Shown here piece after piece: positions 26,554 to 35,030 of a stretch of 64,000 bases of DNA. Every line of letters begins with the position of its first letter. Positions within the stretch are counted from its first letter, which is position 1. The notes under the pieces are model-generated. The model saw only the letters and a list, made by a program, of their open reading frames with translations. It did no database searches and was not told the origin of the DNA. Both the position numbers and the translations under genes were made by a program. The stretch is from an uncultured Bacteroidales bacterium (GTDB lineage: Bacteria > Bacteroidota > Bacteroidia > Bacteroidales > Muribaculaceae): NCBI GenBank assembly GCA_902782465.1, contig CACZNH010000007.1, forward strand, positions 117,687-181,686, given 5' to 3'.

Positions 26554-28761
26554 ATGTTACGGAATTTTCTATTGTTAATGGCAATTGGATTGCTGGCACT
26601 GACGGCTGCAGCAATTCCAGCTGACCCCACGCCTGTGAAGGTGACCCAACCCGATGGTTCGACGGTTACCGTGCGCCTGCATGGTGACGAGTTTTTTCAT
26701 TTGACGCAGACCCTCGACGGCTACACGCTGGTCAAGGACAATGCCGGTTACTATACCTACGCCCGCCAGGAGGCTGGCGGACGGCTGGTCTCCAGCGGCG
26801 TTGTAGCCCACGATGCGACACACCGCACAGGCGCTGAACTGGCAACACTGGCAGGTATCCCCAAGGGCCTCAACGACCGACCCGCAGCCCAGTCGGGCGC
26901 CCGTCGCCTGGCCAGCCGCAATGCTGCCATCAGGCGCGTGGGCAGTGACGGCATGATGGACTATGAGCGATTCCGCGGTCTCATCATCCTGATTAACTAC
27001 ACCGACAAGAAGTTCTCAATGCCCAACGCCAGCGAGTTCTATAACGATATGGTCAACACGCATGACTTCACCGGTTACACGATGAATGGCCGTCGCGTGA
27101 ACATGACTGGCAGCGTGAGGGACTATTTCTATGACAACTCCAACCAGATCTTTGACCCGCACTTTGACGTGGTGGGTCCCGTGGATGTGAACTACAAGTG
27201 TACCGACCCCAAGAGCACCAGCAACGCCGACGCCATTTTCCATGCTGCCCTAGAGGCTGCCGACTCGTTGGTCAACTACAGCGATTATGACACCGACGGT
27301 GACGGCTATGTCGATATGGTGTTCTTCCTGGTAGCCGGTCTGTCGGCCAACTATGGTGGCAACAACCAGGATTACCTGTGGCCCCACATGTATTATCTGT
27401 ATCGTGCACCGATGCTCGATGGTGTGGAATTCGGCTTGTATGCCAGTTCTACCGAAATCGCCGGTTGGGAGCAGTCCAATTACCGCGACGTGAACGGCAT
27501 CGGCACCTTCTGCCATGAGTTCGGACATGTGTTGGGTTTGCCCGACCTGTATGATACTGATTACGAAGGCAGTGGCGGTGAGAGCCGCAATCCTGGCGAG
27601 TGGTCGGTGATGGCTGGTGGCAGCGGTAACAACTTCGGGCGCAATCCTGTGGGATACAGCCTGTATGAGCGCTATGCCCTGGGCTTCACCCAGCCCACAG
27701 TCATCGACGAGGCGGGAGAATATTCTCTACAGCGCATTGACCAGAGCAATGCGGGCTTCAAGCTGAACGCGAACAGGGACCGCGAATTCTTCCTGATTGA
27801 GAACCGCCAGAGCGGCAAGTGGGACCGTTATCTTCCTGGCCACGGAATGCTCGTTGTTCATGTCGACTCGACCAACCACCGCATTTGGGAATACAACGAG
27901 GTGAACTGCAATCCCAGCCACATGTGCTATGACCTGCTGCGTGCCAGCTACAAGGGCAGTGACAGCGGCAGCGACCCCTTCCCCGGCACTGCTGGAGTTA
28001 CCTCCATCACCAATTTCACCAAGCCCAGTCTGATGTCATGGGATAAGAGCATGAGTGATTTTGTCATCTATGATATCGCCGAGAGAAACGGTGTCATCAG
28101 TTTCAATCTGCAACGTGATACCGCCATCAAAATCATCGTCGAGGACTTTGAGCTGCTGCAAGCCACCAACGACCAGAACGTGAAGGGTGCTCAAGGTGTT
28201 TACAGCCAGTGGGACTTTACCAAGTGCTCTGTTGTAAGCCTCGAGGAAGGCAACAACGCCGTTGCGATGAAGACTCCCAGCCAAGTGCTCACGTCCTATC
28301 CCTTAAGTATAATTCCTTATCTTGTCAAGTACACCATTGTCAATCCCACAACCAAGGATGCCAAGTTCCTTTTCTACTACTCGGTGGATAGGGGAGAAAA
28401 ATGGACTACGCACGGTGATGGCGAGGTAGTGGTGAAAGCCGGTGAAGAGGCAACCGTATCCATCAGTCTGCCCACCGACAAACCCATTATGTTCCGCATC
28501 GCACAGACGGCAGGTCACAACAAGTCTACTTGTTACCTTGACAATATTCTGATGTATTATGACAGCTATTGGCCCGAACCTGTCAGGGGAGACCTGAACG
28601 AGGACACCCAGGTCAATATCAGCGACCTGAACCAGATGATTGAGCAAATCCTGAGCGGCAGCTCTAACCGCTACATGGAACGCCTCGCCGACTTGAACCA
28701 GGACGGTATCGTCAACATCGGTGATGTGAATATGCTCATTAGCATCATCATGCAGCAATAA
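26554..28761 (+). CDS. Secreted M6-family metalloprotease with dockerin-like C-terminus (paralogue 2)
   Basis: A 735-residue paralogue of the preceding gene. A signal peptide (cut near AAAIPA) is followed by a propeptide with DPTPVKVTQPDGSTVTV and GDEFFHLTQTLDGYTLV. The zinc site is H321-EFGH325-VLGLP-D331 and the Met-turn WSVMAGG. ENRQSGKWDRYLPGHGML is conserved. The C-terminus has two dockerin-like units, GDLNEDTQVNISDLN and ADLNQDGIVNIGDVN, separated by a longer linker than in its neighbours. It likely degrades extracellular protein; substrate unknown. Confidence 0.92.
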   Translation: MLRNFLLLMAIGLLALTAAAIPADPTPVKVTQPDGSTVTVRLHGDEFFHLTQTLDGYTLVKDNAGYYTYARQEAGGRLVSSGVVAHDATHRTGAELATLAGIPKGLNDRPAAQSGARRLASRNAAIRRVGSDGMMDYERFRGLIILINYTDKKFSMPNASEFYNDMVNTHDFTGYTMNGRRVNMTGSVRDYFYDNSNQIFDPHFDVVGPVDVNYKCTDPKSTSNADAIFHAALEAADSLVNYSDYDTDGDGYVDMVFFLVAGLSANYGGNNQDYLWPHMYYLYRAPMLDGVEFGLYASSTEIAGWEQSNYRDVNGIGTFCHEFGHVLGLPDLYDTDYEGSGGESRNPGEWSVMAGGSGNNFGRNPVGYSLYERYALGFTQPTVIDEAGEYSLQRIDQSNAGFKLNANRDREFFLIENRQSGKWDRYLPGHGMLVVHVDSTNHRIWEYNEVNCNPSHMCYDLLRASYKGSDSGSDPFPGTAGVTSITNFTKPSLMSWDKSMSDFVIYDIAERNGVISFNLQRDTAIKIIVEDFELLQATNDQNVKGAQGVYSQWDFTKCSVVSLEEGNNAVAMKTPSQVLTSYPLSIIPYLVKYTIVNPTTKDAKFLFYYSVDRGEKWTTHGDGEVVVKAGEEATVSISLPTDKPIMFRIAQTAGHNKSTCYLDNILMYYDSYWPEPVRGDLNEDTQVNISDLNQMIEQILSGSSNRYMERLADLNQDGIVNIGDVNMLISIIMQQ

Positions 28762-28768
28762 CGCTGCG

Positions 28769-28855
28769 TTTAGGCATTGGGCTTTAGGCGTTAGGTGGCA
28801 TCCACTCACTAAAACCTAACACCTAAAGCCTAAAGCCTAAAGCCTAACGCCTATT
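28769..28855. repeat. Palindromic heptamer element, family A, copy 3
   Basis: NTTAGGC-type units (28769-28795), an apex GGCATCCAC (28797-28805) and an inverted arm of CCTAAAG/CCTAACG units (about 28811-28853) fill the gap between two M6 genes. Confidence 0.85.
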
Positions 28856-28883
28856 ATTATTAACTATAAACTGATAATTGGTT

Positions 28884-31130
28884 ATGAAAAACTGTTTTGT
28901 ACTCTTCGTTTTGGGATTGCTGTGCCTGAGCGCACGTGCCGTCCCTGCCGACCCGACTCCTGGCCAGATCACCCAGCCCGACGGGTCCAAGCTCACCGTA
29001 GTGTTGCATGGTGACGAGTTCTTTAACTACCAGACCACCCTCGACGGATACACCGTGGTCAAGAATGAGGCAGGTTTTTACACCTATGCCCGCCTTGACG
29101 GCACCCGCATGGTGGCCAGCAATTATGTAGCCCATGACGAGGCCAATCGTACAGCTCTTGACTTTGCTGCTCTTGCCGGCCTGCCCAAGGGCCTGAAAAG
29201 CCCTGCCATGGTTCAGCGTGGCAAGCAGCTGTTGAACAAGCGCAATGCCTTGCTGCGCGGCGTGGGTCATGGTGGCCACATGGATTATGACAAGTTCCGT
29301 GGCTTGATTATCCTCATCAACTACACCGACAGGAACTTTAACGATTACGTACCCTCCAACTACACGCCCGTTGACTTCTACGAGGCTATGGTCAACAGCC
29401 ATGACTACCAGGGTTTCACACTTCCTTTCGGCACCAAGATTGACGCGATGGGCAGTGTTCGTGACTTCTATTATGATAACTCGTTCCATCAGTTTGACCC
29501 GCACTTCGATATCCTGGGCCCGGTGGATGTACCCTTTGCCTGCACCGATGCTCATCAGTTCAAGTGTGACTCCATCTTCTTTGCCGCCCTTGAGGCCCTT
29601 GACGATGAGGTGGACTTCAGCCAGTATGACACCGATGAGGACGGTACTGCCGACATGGTGTTCTTCCTGGTTGCCGGTCACGGCTCGGATGTCACTGCCA
29701 ACGACAGGAACTACCTGTGGCCCCACATGAACAACTTTGTGGAATCGCCCGTGCTTGATGGCGTGAACTTCAGCCTCTATGCCTGCTCGACCAACATGAC
29801 AGGCGAGGAGGATGAGTACCGCATCAATTATAATAATGTGGCAGGCATCGGCACCTTCTGCCATGAGTTCAGCCACGTGCTGGGTTTGCCTGACCTCTAT
29901 GATACCGACAGCGAGGGCAGTGGTGGCATCAACCGCCAGCATCCCATGACCTGGTCCATCATGGCCAGCGGTTTCAGGAGCAATAACGGCCGCAATCCTG
30001 CGGGCTATAGCCTGTATGAGCGCTATGCATTGGGCTTTGCACAGCCCACCCTCATCGAGGGTGAGGGCACCATCAGTGTGCCTGCCCTGGAAAAGAGCAA
30101 CATGGGTTACCGCATGAACACCGCCAACGACGGCGAGTTCTTTCTCATCGAGAACCGCCAGCGCATCAAGTGGGACAAGAACCTGGCAGGCCCTGGCATG
30201 CTGATTTTCCGTGTGGACTCGACCAATGTCGATGTCTGGGAGAACAACCTTGTCAATGCTGACCCCAGCCACATGTACTATGAGTTGCTCCGCGCCAACT
30301 TCAGCGGGTTGAGCGACAGTTACAATGACCCCTTCCCCGGTGTTTCGGGTGTCACTTCCATCACCAACATCTCGCAGCCCAACCTGCGCACATGGGACGG
30401 CAAGATGAGCCCCTTTGCCTTTGTCAACATCACCGAGGCCGACAGCATCATCACCTTTGACGTGGTGAAGGACAATTCCAAGTTCTCCATCGAGGACTTT
30501 GAGAAGATGCCCGTGGGTGCTAGCCTCAACGAGCGGGGTGTTGCGGGTGTCTATGCCAATTGGGATTTCTATGGCTGTGCCGTTGTGGACACTGCCCAGG
30601 TGGGCGAGGGTCACGTTGTAGCCATGAAAAACGGTAGTTATTTCAACACCGTCGAGAACCTGAACAAGATTCCTCTTGTTGTACGTTTCACCATCTACAA
30701 TCCCACGAGCTCCGGCGTGATGATTACGCCGCAGTACTCCAAGGACAACGGCAAGCGCTGGCGTGGCATGGATGCCTACCCCTATGATTACTATGTTGCC
30801 GCTGGTGCTACGGCTTCGGCTACCATTATCACGCTGCCCACCGACGTGCCCATCATGCTGCGCCTCAAGCAGACCCAGGGCAGCAGCTCGGAATATTGCT
30901 TCATCGACAATATTGAGGTGTGCTACGAGAACACTTGGACGCCCGAGTATATCAGGGGTGACGTCGATGGTGACGGTAGCGTGGGCATCGGCGACGTAGT
31001 GGCCCTCATTGACTATCTGCTGAACGATGGCGCTATCAGTATCAATCTGCTGGCTGCCGATATGGATGGCGACGGCAACATCACGATTGGTGACGTGAGC
31101 GACCTTGACGATATGCTGCTGCAACTTTAG
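28884..31130 (+). CDS. Secreted M6-family metalloprotease with dockerin-like C-terminus (paralogue 3)
   Basis: A 748-residue paralogue, closer by eye to paralogue 2 than to 1 (DPTPGQITQPDGSKLTVVLHG; FRGLIILINYTDRNF). Signal peptide cut near ARAVPA. Zinc site H327-EFSH331-VLGLP-D337; Met-turn region WSIMASG. The dockerin-like units are of a second type, GDVDGDGSVGIGDVVALIDYLL and DMDGDGNITIGDVSDLDDMLL, resembling those of the C10 protease downstream. The ATG at 28884 follows a poor TTG alternative two codons earlier. The stop codon TAG is part of the first unit of the following heptamer array. Confidence 0.92.
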   Translation: MKNCFVLFVLGLLCLSARAVPADPTPGQITQPDGSKLTVVLHGDEFFNYQTTLDGYTVVKNEAGFYTYARLDGTRMVASNYVAHDEANRTALDFAALAGLPKGLKSPAMVQRGKQLLNKRNALLRGVGHGGHMDYDKFRGLIILINYTDRNFNDYVPSNYTPVDFYEAMVNSHDYQGFTLPFGTKIDAMGSVRDFYYDNSFHQFDPHFDILGPVDVPFACTDAHQFKCDSIFFAALEALDDEVDFSQYDTDEDGTADMVFFLVAGHGSDVTANDRNYLWPHMNNFVESPVLDGVNFSLYACSTNMTGEEDEYRINYNNVAGIGTFCHEFSHVLGLPDLYDTDSEGSGGINRQHPMTWSIMASGFRSNNGRNPAGYSLYERYALGFAQPTLIEGEGTISVPALEKSNMGYRMNTANDGEFFLIENRQRIKWDKNLAGPGMLIFRVDSTNVDVWENNLVNADPSHMYYELLRANFSGLSDSYNDPFPGVSGVTSITNISQPNLRTWDGKMSPFAFVNITEADSIITFDVVKDNSKFSIEDFEKMPVGASLNERGVAGVYANWDFYGCAVVDTAQVGEGHVVAMKNGSYFNTVENLNKIPLVVRFTIYNPTSSGVMITPQYSKDNGKRWRGMDAYPYDYYVAAGATASATIITLPTDVPIMLRLKQTQGSSSEYCFIDNIEVCYENTWTPEYIRGDVDGDGSVGIGDVVALIDYLLNDGAISINLLAADMDGDGNITIGDVSDLDDMLLQL

Positions 31131-31187
31131 GCTTTAGGCATTAGGCGTTAGGGGTTAAGTGGCATCCACATCCCCTAAAACCGATGC
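31127..31187. repeat. Palindromic heptamer element, family A, copy 4
   Basis: The left arm of TTTAGGC-type units starts inside the stop codon of the M6 gene. The apex GGCATCCAC is at 31161-31169, and a short decayed right arm (CCCCTAAAACC) follows. The right arm is much shorter than in copies 2, 3 and 5. Confidence 0.75.
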
Positions 31188-31233
31188 CTACCGAAAACAG
31201 TTAACGTAAAATAACAATTTTTTGCATTAAAAA

Positions 31234-31265
31234 TTTGGCTGTTACTGTTTACGGCAGTACCTTTG
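31234..31265 (+). promoter_or_regulatory. Strong promoter ahead of a candidate small RNA
   Basis: TTTG at 31234-31237, a 20-base spacer and TACCTTTG at 31258-31265 form one of the best matches to the Bacteroidetes promoter in the window. No open reading frame follows before the terminator at 31302. Confidence 0.7.
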
Positions 31266-31271
31266 CACAAA

Positions 31272-31340
31272 AGTTGGAAATATTAATACTATTCATCCTA
31301 AATGGACACCGCGTTGTGAAACGGGGTGTTCATTTTGTTT
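31272..31340 (+). ncRNA. Candidate small RNA or terminated leader upstream of the C10 protease
   Basis: A strong promoter (31234-31265) and an intrinsic terminator (31302-31340) lie only about 65-70 bases apart, with no start codon leading to a credible peptide. The C10 protease gene has its own promoter downstream (31449-31480). The arrangement fits a short independent RNA. Alternatives are a terminated abortive leader or simply the terminator of the upstream M6 gene. Confidence 0.45.
31302..31340 (+). terminator. Intrinsic terminator upstream of the C10 protease gene
   Basis: ATGGACACCGCGTT (31302-31315) pairs with AACGGGGTGTTCAT (31320-31333) with one G-G mismatch and one G-U pair, a GTGA loop and a TTTTGTTT tail. 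Confidence 0.8.
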
Positions 31341-31448
31341 ATAACCAGCATCTGGCGATTCACGCACTATGATTGTCTTTACCGATTCATTGTTATCTGC
31401 TACTCAATTTGATAAAAGATGAATTTTTATAAAATTTCCTCCATTTTC
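31341..31448. other. Non-coding spacer before the C10 protease promoter
   Basis: AT-rich sequence with no recognised gene, repeat or hairpin. Confidence 0.4.
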
Positions 31449-31480
31449 TTTGGGTGGTATGTTCAAAAGAAGTAATTTTG
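31449..31480 (+). promoter_or_regulatory. Promoter of the C10 protease gene
   Basis: TTTG at 31449-31452, a 20-base spacer and TAATTTTG at 31473-31480 match the Bacteroidetes consensus. The leader is about 70 bases. Confidence 0.75.
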
Positions 31481-31556
31481 TAGCCGTTAAGAAAAAGTCA
31501 ATTAGGATATCTGCGATTATACGTTTTTATTATTACTGATATTTTCAATTTAGGTT

Positions 31557-33305
31557 ATGAAAAAATTTTTCGTATTCATGGCAGCGCTTGCGTTGATGAC
31601 GCAGGGCGCTGATGCCAAGAGCATTACCGTTGACCAGGCCAAGGCTATCGCCAAGCAGCAGTTTGCCCAGACCGCTAAGTTCAACGCTTCGAATGCCAAG
31701 ATGACCCTGAGCTACACCGCTATGAACATGAAGGGTGTGAACGACTACTACGTGTTCAACCGTGAAGGTGGCCAGGGTTTCGTTATTGTTGCTGGTGACG
31801 ACCTGTCAACCCCCGTGCTGGGTTACAGCGAGAGCGGTTCGTTTGACATGAACACCGCCCCCGAGGTGATCAAGGACATGCTCAAGGACTATCAGAACCA
31901 GATGAACTGGCTGCGCAGTCATCCCCAGCAGGCCCCCAAGCCTCGCTTTACCTATGACCTGCAGCCCTACGGTGTATATCCCATCTGTGGTGAGGTACAC
32001 TGGCACCAGTTCCCTCCCTACAACAACGATGTTCCCCGTTCATCCCATGCGCTGACCTCTAACGGTCGTTGCTATGTCGGTTGCGCCCCCGTGGCTTTTG
32101 CCACCATCATGAAGGGTCTCAGGTACCCCTCTAAGGGTTTCGGTCAGAACAGCTACAGCTTTATGCTGGATGGCCAGGAGGTAACCGTTTCGGCTAAGTT
32201 TAACGACTATACTTACAATTACTCTCAGATGAGGAACGGCTACGGCGAGAACGCTTACAACGCCCAGGCCGTTTCCGAGCTGATGTACGAGGTGGGTGTT
32301 GCTTTCAACACCAAGTACTCTGGCGAGAGCAGCGACGCACTCGTTAGGGACATTCTCAAGGGTATGATTGCCTACTTTGACTACAACACCAATATCCAGT
32401 TCCTCCAGAAGGCCAACTACAGCTACAACGTGCAGGCTTGGTATGACATGATTTATACCGAGATTGACGCCGGCCGTCCCGTTTACATGCTGGGTTACAG
32501 GACCATCGACAACAGCGGTAATTCTTGCCACATCGGTCACGCCTTCGTGCTCGACGGCTATGACAAGGACGGTAAGGTTCACGTGAACTGGGGTTTCCAG
32601 CCCGAGGAATACAACACCTATTTTGACCTGAGCATTCTGTCGCCCCGTATGTACACCTCTGAGGGTTATGCCCCCTACGATGTAGAGAAGTCGGGCTTCA
32701 ATGCTGACCAGACTATGTTCATCGGCATCTGCCCTGACACCACTGGCCTGGGTGGTCCCGTTGTACAGAATGTTAACCTCGTTGCCGACGTGATGCCCGC
32801 CAATGACCTGCGCGCCACCATCGACGTTCAGGCTCTGAGCGGTCCCTGGAGCGGCTCGCTGCGTTATGGTATCGTATCCAAGAACTCAGATAATTCTTAC
32901 ACCACCGTTTACTCGACTACTGCCGATGTTGAAATCGAGGACGAAGGTATCGCAACGCTCGACCTGAGCGGCGCTTATCCCTATTACCTGTATGAGGGTC
33001 GCACCTACTACATCGTGGTATGGTCGCCTTACTTCGCAGGCAGCTATGAGTGGAACTGGTTCCTCAACGAGCCCGTGCCCTTCACCGTAGGCGAGTGGGT
33101 AACTCCTCCCGATCCCCAGGTCGTAGTGGGTGACGTTGACAATGACGGTTACGTGACCATCGGTGACGTGACCGCCCTCATCGACTTGATGTTGAGAGAA
33201 GGTGATTATACCGAGGCTGCTGACATGGACGGCGATGGCAAGGTGAGCATCGGCGACGTGACTGCCCTCATCGACTTCCTGTTGAAAGACGAGGTAGAAG
33301 AGTAA
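31557..33305 (+). CDS. Secreted C10-family (streptopain-like) cysteine protease with dockerin-like C-terminus
   Basis: A 582-residue exported cysteine protease. After a signal peptide (cut near GADA) comes a Spi/C10-type propeptide (ITVDQAKAIAKQQFAQ; YYVFNREGGQGFVIVAGDD). The catalytic cysteine lies in C172-YVGC176-APVAFATIMKGLRYP (C176 by family alignment), the histidine in GH328AFVLDGYD, and the tryptophan in HVNWGF. The C-terminus has two dockerin-like units, GDVDNDGYVTIGDVTALIDLML and DMDGDGKVSIGDVTALIDFLL. It has its own promoter and terminator. Codon use looks strongly biased to a few codons, which may point to high expression. Confidence 0.92.
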   Translation: MKKFFVFMAALALMTQGADAKSITVDQAKAIAKQQFAQTAKFNASNAKMTLSYTAMNMKGVNDYYVFNREGGQGFVIVAGDDLSTPVLGYSESGSFDMNTAPEVIKDMLKDYQNQMNWLRSHPQQAPKPRFTYDLQPYGVYPICGEVHWHQFPPYNNDVPRSSHALTSNGRCYVGCAPVAFATIMKGLRYPSKGFGQNSYSFMLDGQEVTVSAKFNDYTYNYSQMRNGYGENAYNAQAVSELMYEVGVAFNTKYSGESSDALVRDILKGMIAYFDYNTNIQFLQKANYSYNVQAWYDMIYTEIDAGRPVYMLGYRTIDNSGNSCHIGHAFVLDGYDKDGKVHVNWGFQPEEYNTYFDLSILSPRMYTSEGYAPYDVEKSGFNADQTMFIGICPDTTGLGGPVVQNVNLVADVMPANDLRATIDVQALSGPWSGSLRYGIVSKNSDNSYTTVYSTTADVEIEDEGIATLDLSGAYPYYLYEGRTYYIVVWSPYFAGSYEWNWFLNEPVPFTVGEWVTPPDPQVVVGDVDNDGYVTIGDVTALIDLMLREGDYTEAADMDGDGKVSIGDVTALIDFLLKDEVEE

Positions 33306-33348
33306 TATCATCTAGGGGTCTAGTATCCCATTAGTGAATTGAAAGGCC

Positions 33349-33392
33349 AGCGTGCCGGGAACACTATCGTTCTCGGCACGCTTTCTAATAAA
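33349..33392 (+). terminator. Terminator of the C10 protease gene
   Basis: AGCGTGCCGGGAAC (33349-33362) pairs with GTTCTCGGCACGCT (33369-33382) with one G-U pair, followed by TTCTAATAAAAATT. Confidence 0.8.
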
Positions 33393-33429
33393 AATTGTCG
33401 ATAGTGGTGCAAAGAATGGTTTTTTACAT

Positions 33430-33437
33430 TATCTTTG
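33430..33437 (+). promoter_or_regulatory. -7 box of the polyferredoxin gene promoter
   Basis: TATCTTTG matches TAnnTTTG; the -33 region is weak. It lies inside the reading frame upstream of the chosen start at 33474 and so argues against a TTG start at 33435. Confidence 0.65.
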
Positions 33438-33473
33438 CATATTCAACAACTAATAACTAATTCTCACCTGTTT

Positions 33474-34958
33474 ATGTTACGCAAAATCCGCATAACGCTG
33501 GCCGCCATCATGATGCTCATGGTGACGCTGCTGTTTCTTGACGTGAGCGGTGTGCTGCACCACTATCTGGGTTGGACGGCACGCATCCAGTTCCTGCCTG
33601 CCCTGCTGGCACTCAACGTGGTCGTTGTGGTGGCTCTGGTGCTACTGACGCTCATCTTTGGGCGCATCTACTGCTCGGTCATCTGCCCGCTGGGCATTTT
33701 CCAGGACATCGTGTCGTGGATTCACGGCAAGAAGAAAAAGAACCGCTTCACCAGCAGCCCCGAGAAGCGCTGGCTGCGCTACGGCGTGCTGGTGCTGTTC
33801 ATTGCTGTCCTCCTCGCCGGCATCCACTCGCTGGTAGCTCTGCTGGCCCCCTACAGCAGCTATGGCCGCATGGTTACAAACCTGTTGCTGCCCGTCTATC
33901 AATGGGGCAACAACCTGCTCGCCTCGATAGCCGAGCGCGTGGACAGCTATGCCTTCTACGGCGTTGACGTGTGGATGAAGAGTCTGCCCACCTTCCTCAT
34001 CGCCCTGGCGACGTTTGTCATCATCGCGGTGCTGGCATGGCGCGGCGGACGCACCTATTGCAATACCATCTGCCCTGTGGGTACCTTCCTCTCGTTGATT
34101 GCCCGCTTCTCGTGGCTCAAGGTCTATTTTGATGCCGACAAGTGCAAGCAGTGCAGCCTGTGTACCAAGAATTGTAAGGCCTCGTGCATCGACTTCAAAA
34201 CGCACCGTGTGGACTACTCGCGCTGCGTGACCTGTGGCAACTGCCTGGAGAAATGTAACTTCGGGGCATTGCACTATGGCCACCCCAAGGCTGCCCCCCA
34301 GCCCGTGAATGAAGAGAAGACTGCCACCGACCAGGCCCGTCGCGCTTTCCTCGTGGGAACCGCTGTCGTGGGTGCCGACATAGCCCTTGCCCAAGCCGCC
34401 AAGAAGGTGGATGGCGGTCTTGCCATCATCGAAGACAAGAAACCCGCCAAGCGTACCACACCGTTGACCCCTCCCGGCTCGGTCAGCGCCAAGCAGTTTG
34501 CCCAGCATTGCACCGCCTGCCAGCTGTGTGTCGCCAAGTGCCCCAACGGCGTGCTGCGTCCCTCGACCGACCCGCTGCGCCTGATGCAGCCCGAATTGAG
34601 CTTTGAGCGCGGTGCTTGCCGTCCCGAGTGCGTGGAGTGCTCCACGGTATGTCCCACGGGAGCCATCAAGCCCATCACCGTGGCCGAGAAGTCCTCGACG
34701 ATGATAGGTCATGCCGTGTGGGTCAAGGATAACTGCTTAATCCTCAAGGACGGTGTGAACTGCGGCAACTGTGCCCGCCATTGCCCCGCTGGAGCCATCA
34801 TGATGGTGCCCAGCGACACCAACGACGAGAATTCGCCCATGGTGCCTGCCGTCAACACCGCCATGTGCATCGGCTGCGGCACGTGCGAGTATGTATGTCC
34901 CGCAAGGCCCTTCAGTGCCATCTTTGTCGAGGGCCACGAGGTTCACAAGGAAATATAA
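33474..34958 (+). CDS. Membrane-bound polyferredoxin (NapH-like 4Fe-4S protein)
   Basis: A 494-residue protein with four to five N-terminal membrane segments and several iron-sulfur cluster motifs. The membrane part contains two CxxxCP motifs (YCSVICPLG, YCNTICPVG), as in NapH and related quinol-side proteins. Cysteine-rich ferredoxin domains follow: CKQCSLCTKNCKASC, CVTCGNCLEKC, CTACQLCVAKCP, CVECSTVCP, CGNCARHCP and CIGCGTCEYVCP. It appears to fuse a NapH-like membrane protein with a NapF/NapG-like polyferredoxin and should carry electrons across or along the inner membrane. The Tat-exported Fe-S aldo/keto reductase 72 bases downstream is the likely partner; the electron donor is unknown. 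Confidence 0.88.
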   Translation: MLRKIRITLAAIMMLMVTLLFLDVSGVLHHYLGWTARIQFLPALLALNVVVVVALVLLTLIFGRIYCSVICPLGIFQDIVSWIHGKKKKNRFTSSPEKRWLRYGVLVLFIAVLLAGIHSLVALLAPYSSYGRMVTNLLLPVYQWGNNLLASIAERVDSYAFYGVDVWMKSLPTFLIALATFVIIAVLAWRGGRTYCNTICPVGTFLSLIARFSWLKVYFDADKCKQCSLCTKNCKASCIDFKTHRVDYSRCVTCGNCLEKCNFGALHYGHPKAAPQPVNEEKTATDQARRAFLVGTAVVGADIALAQAAKKVDGGLAIIEDKKPAKRTTPLTPPGSVSAKQFAQHCTACQLCVAKCPNGVLRPSTDPLRLMQPELSFERGACRPECVECSTVCPTGAIKPITVAEKSSTMIGHAVWVKDNCLILKDGVNCGNCARHCPAGAIMMVPSDTNDENSPMVPAVNTAMCIGCGTCEYVCPARPFSAIFVEGHEVHKEI

Positions 34959-34992
34959 AGCGCCGTAGGCGCTGTGTATGGTGTATGCAGTG

Positions 34993-35026
34993 CTGAAAAC
35001 TGACAACTCACAACTGACAACTGAAG
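34993..35026. repeat. Heptamer array, family F, upstream of the aldo/keto reductase gene
   Basis: Units CTGAAAA, CTGACAA, CTCACAA, CTGACAA and CTGAAGA run up to the ATG at 35031 with a 7-base period. Confidence 0.7.
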
Positions 35027-35030
35027 AATT

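Noticed and set aside
28860-31124. A 754-codon open frame on the minus strand opposite the third M6 protease gene
   Set aside because: It is antisense to a gene with signal peptide, HExxH site and dockerin tail. Its predicted protein is a His/Val-rich string without motifs, as expected for a shadow frame in GC-rich coding DNA. The same applies to the long minus frames at 7344-9077, 34737-36416, 43894-45561 and 45678-47510.
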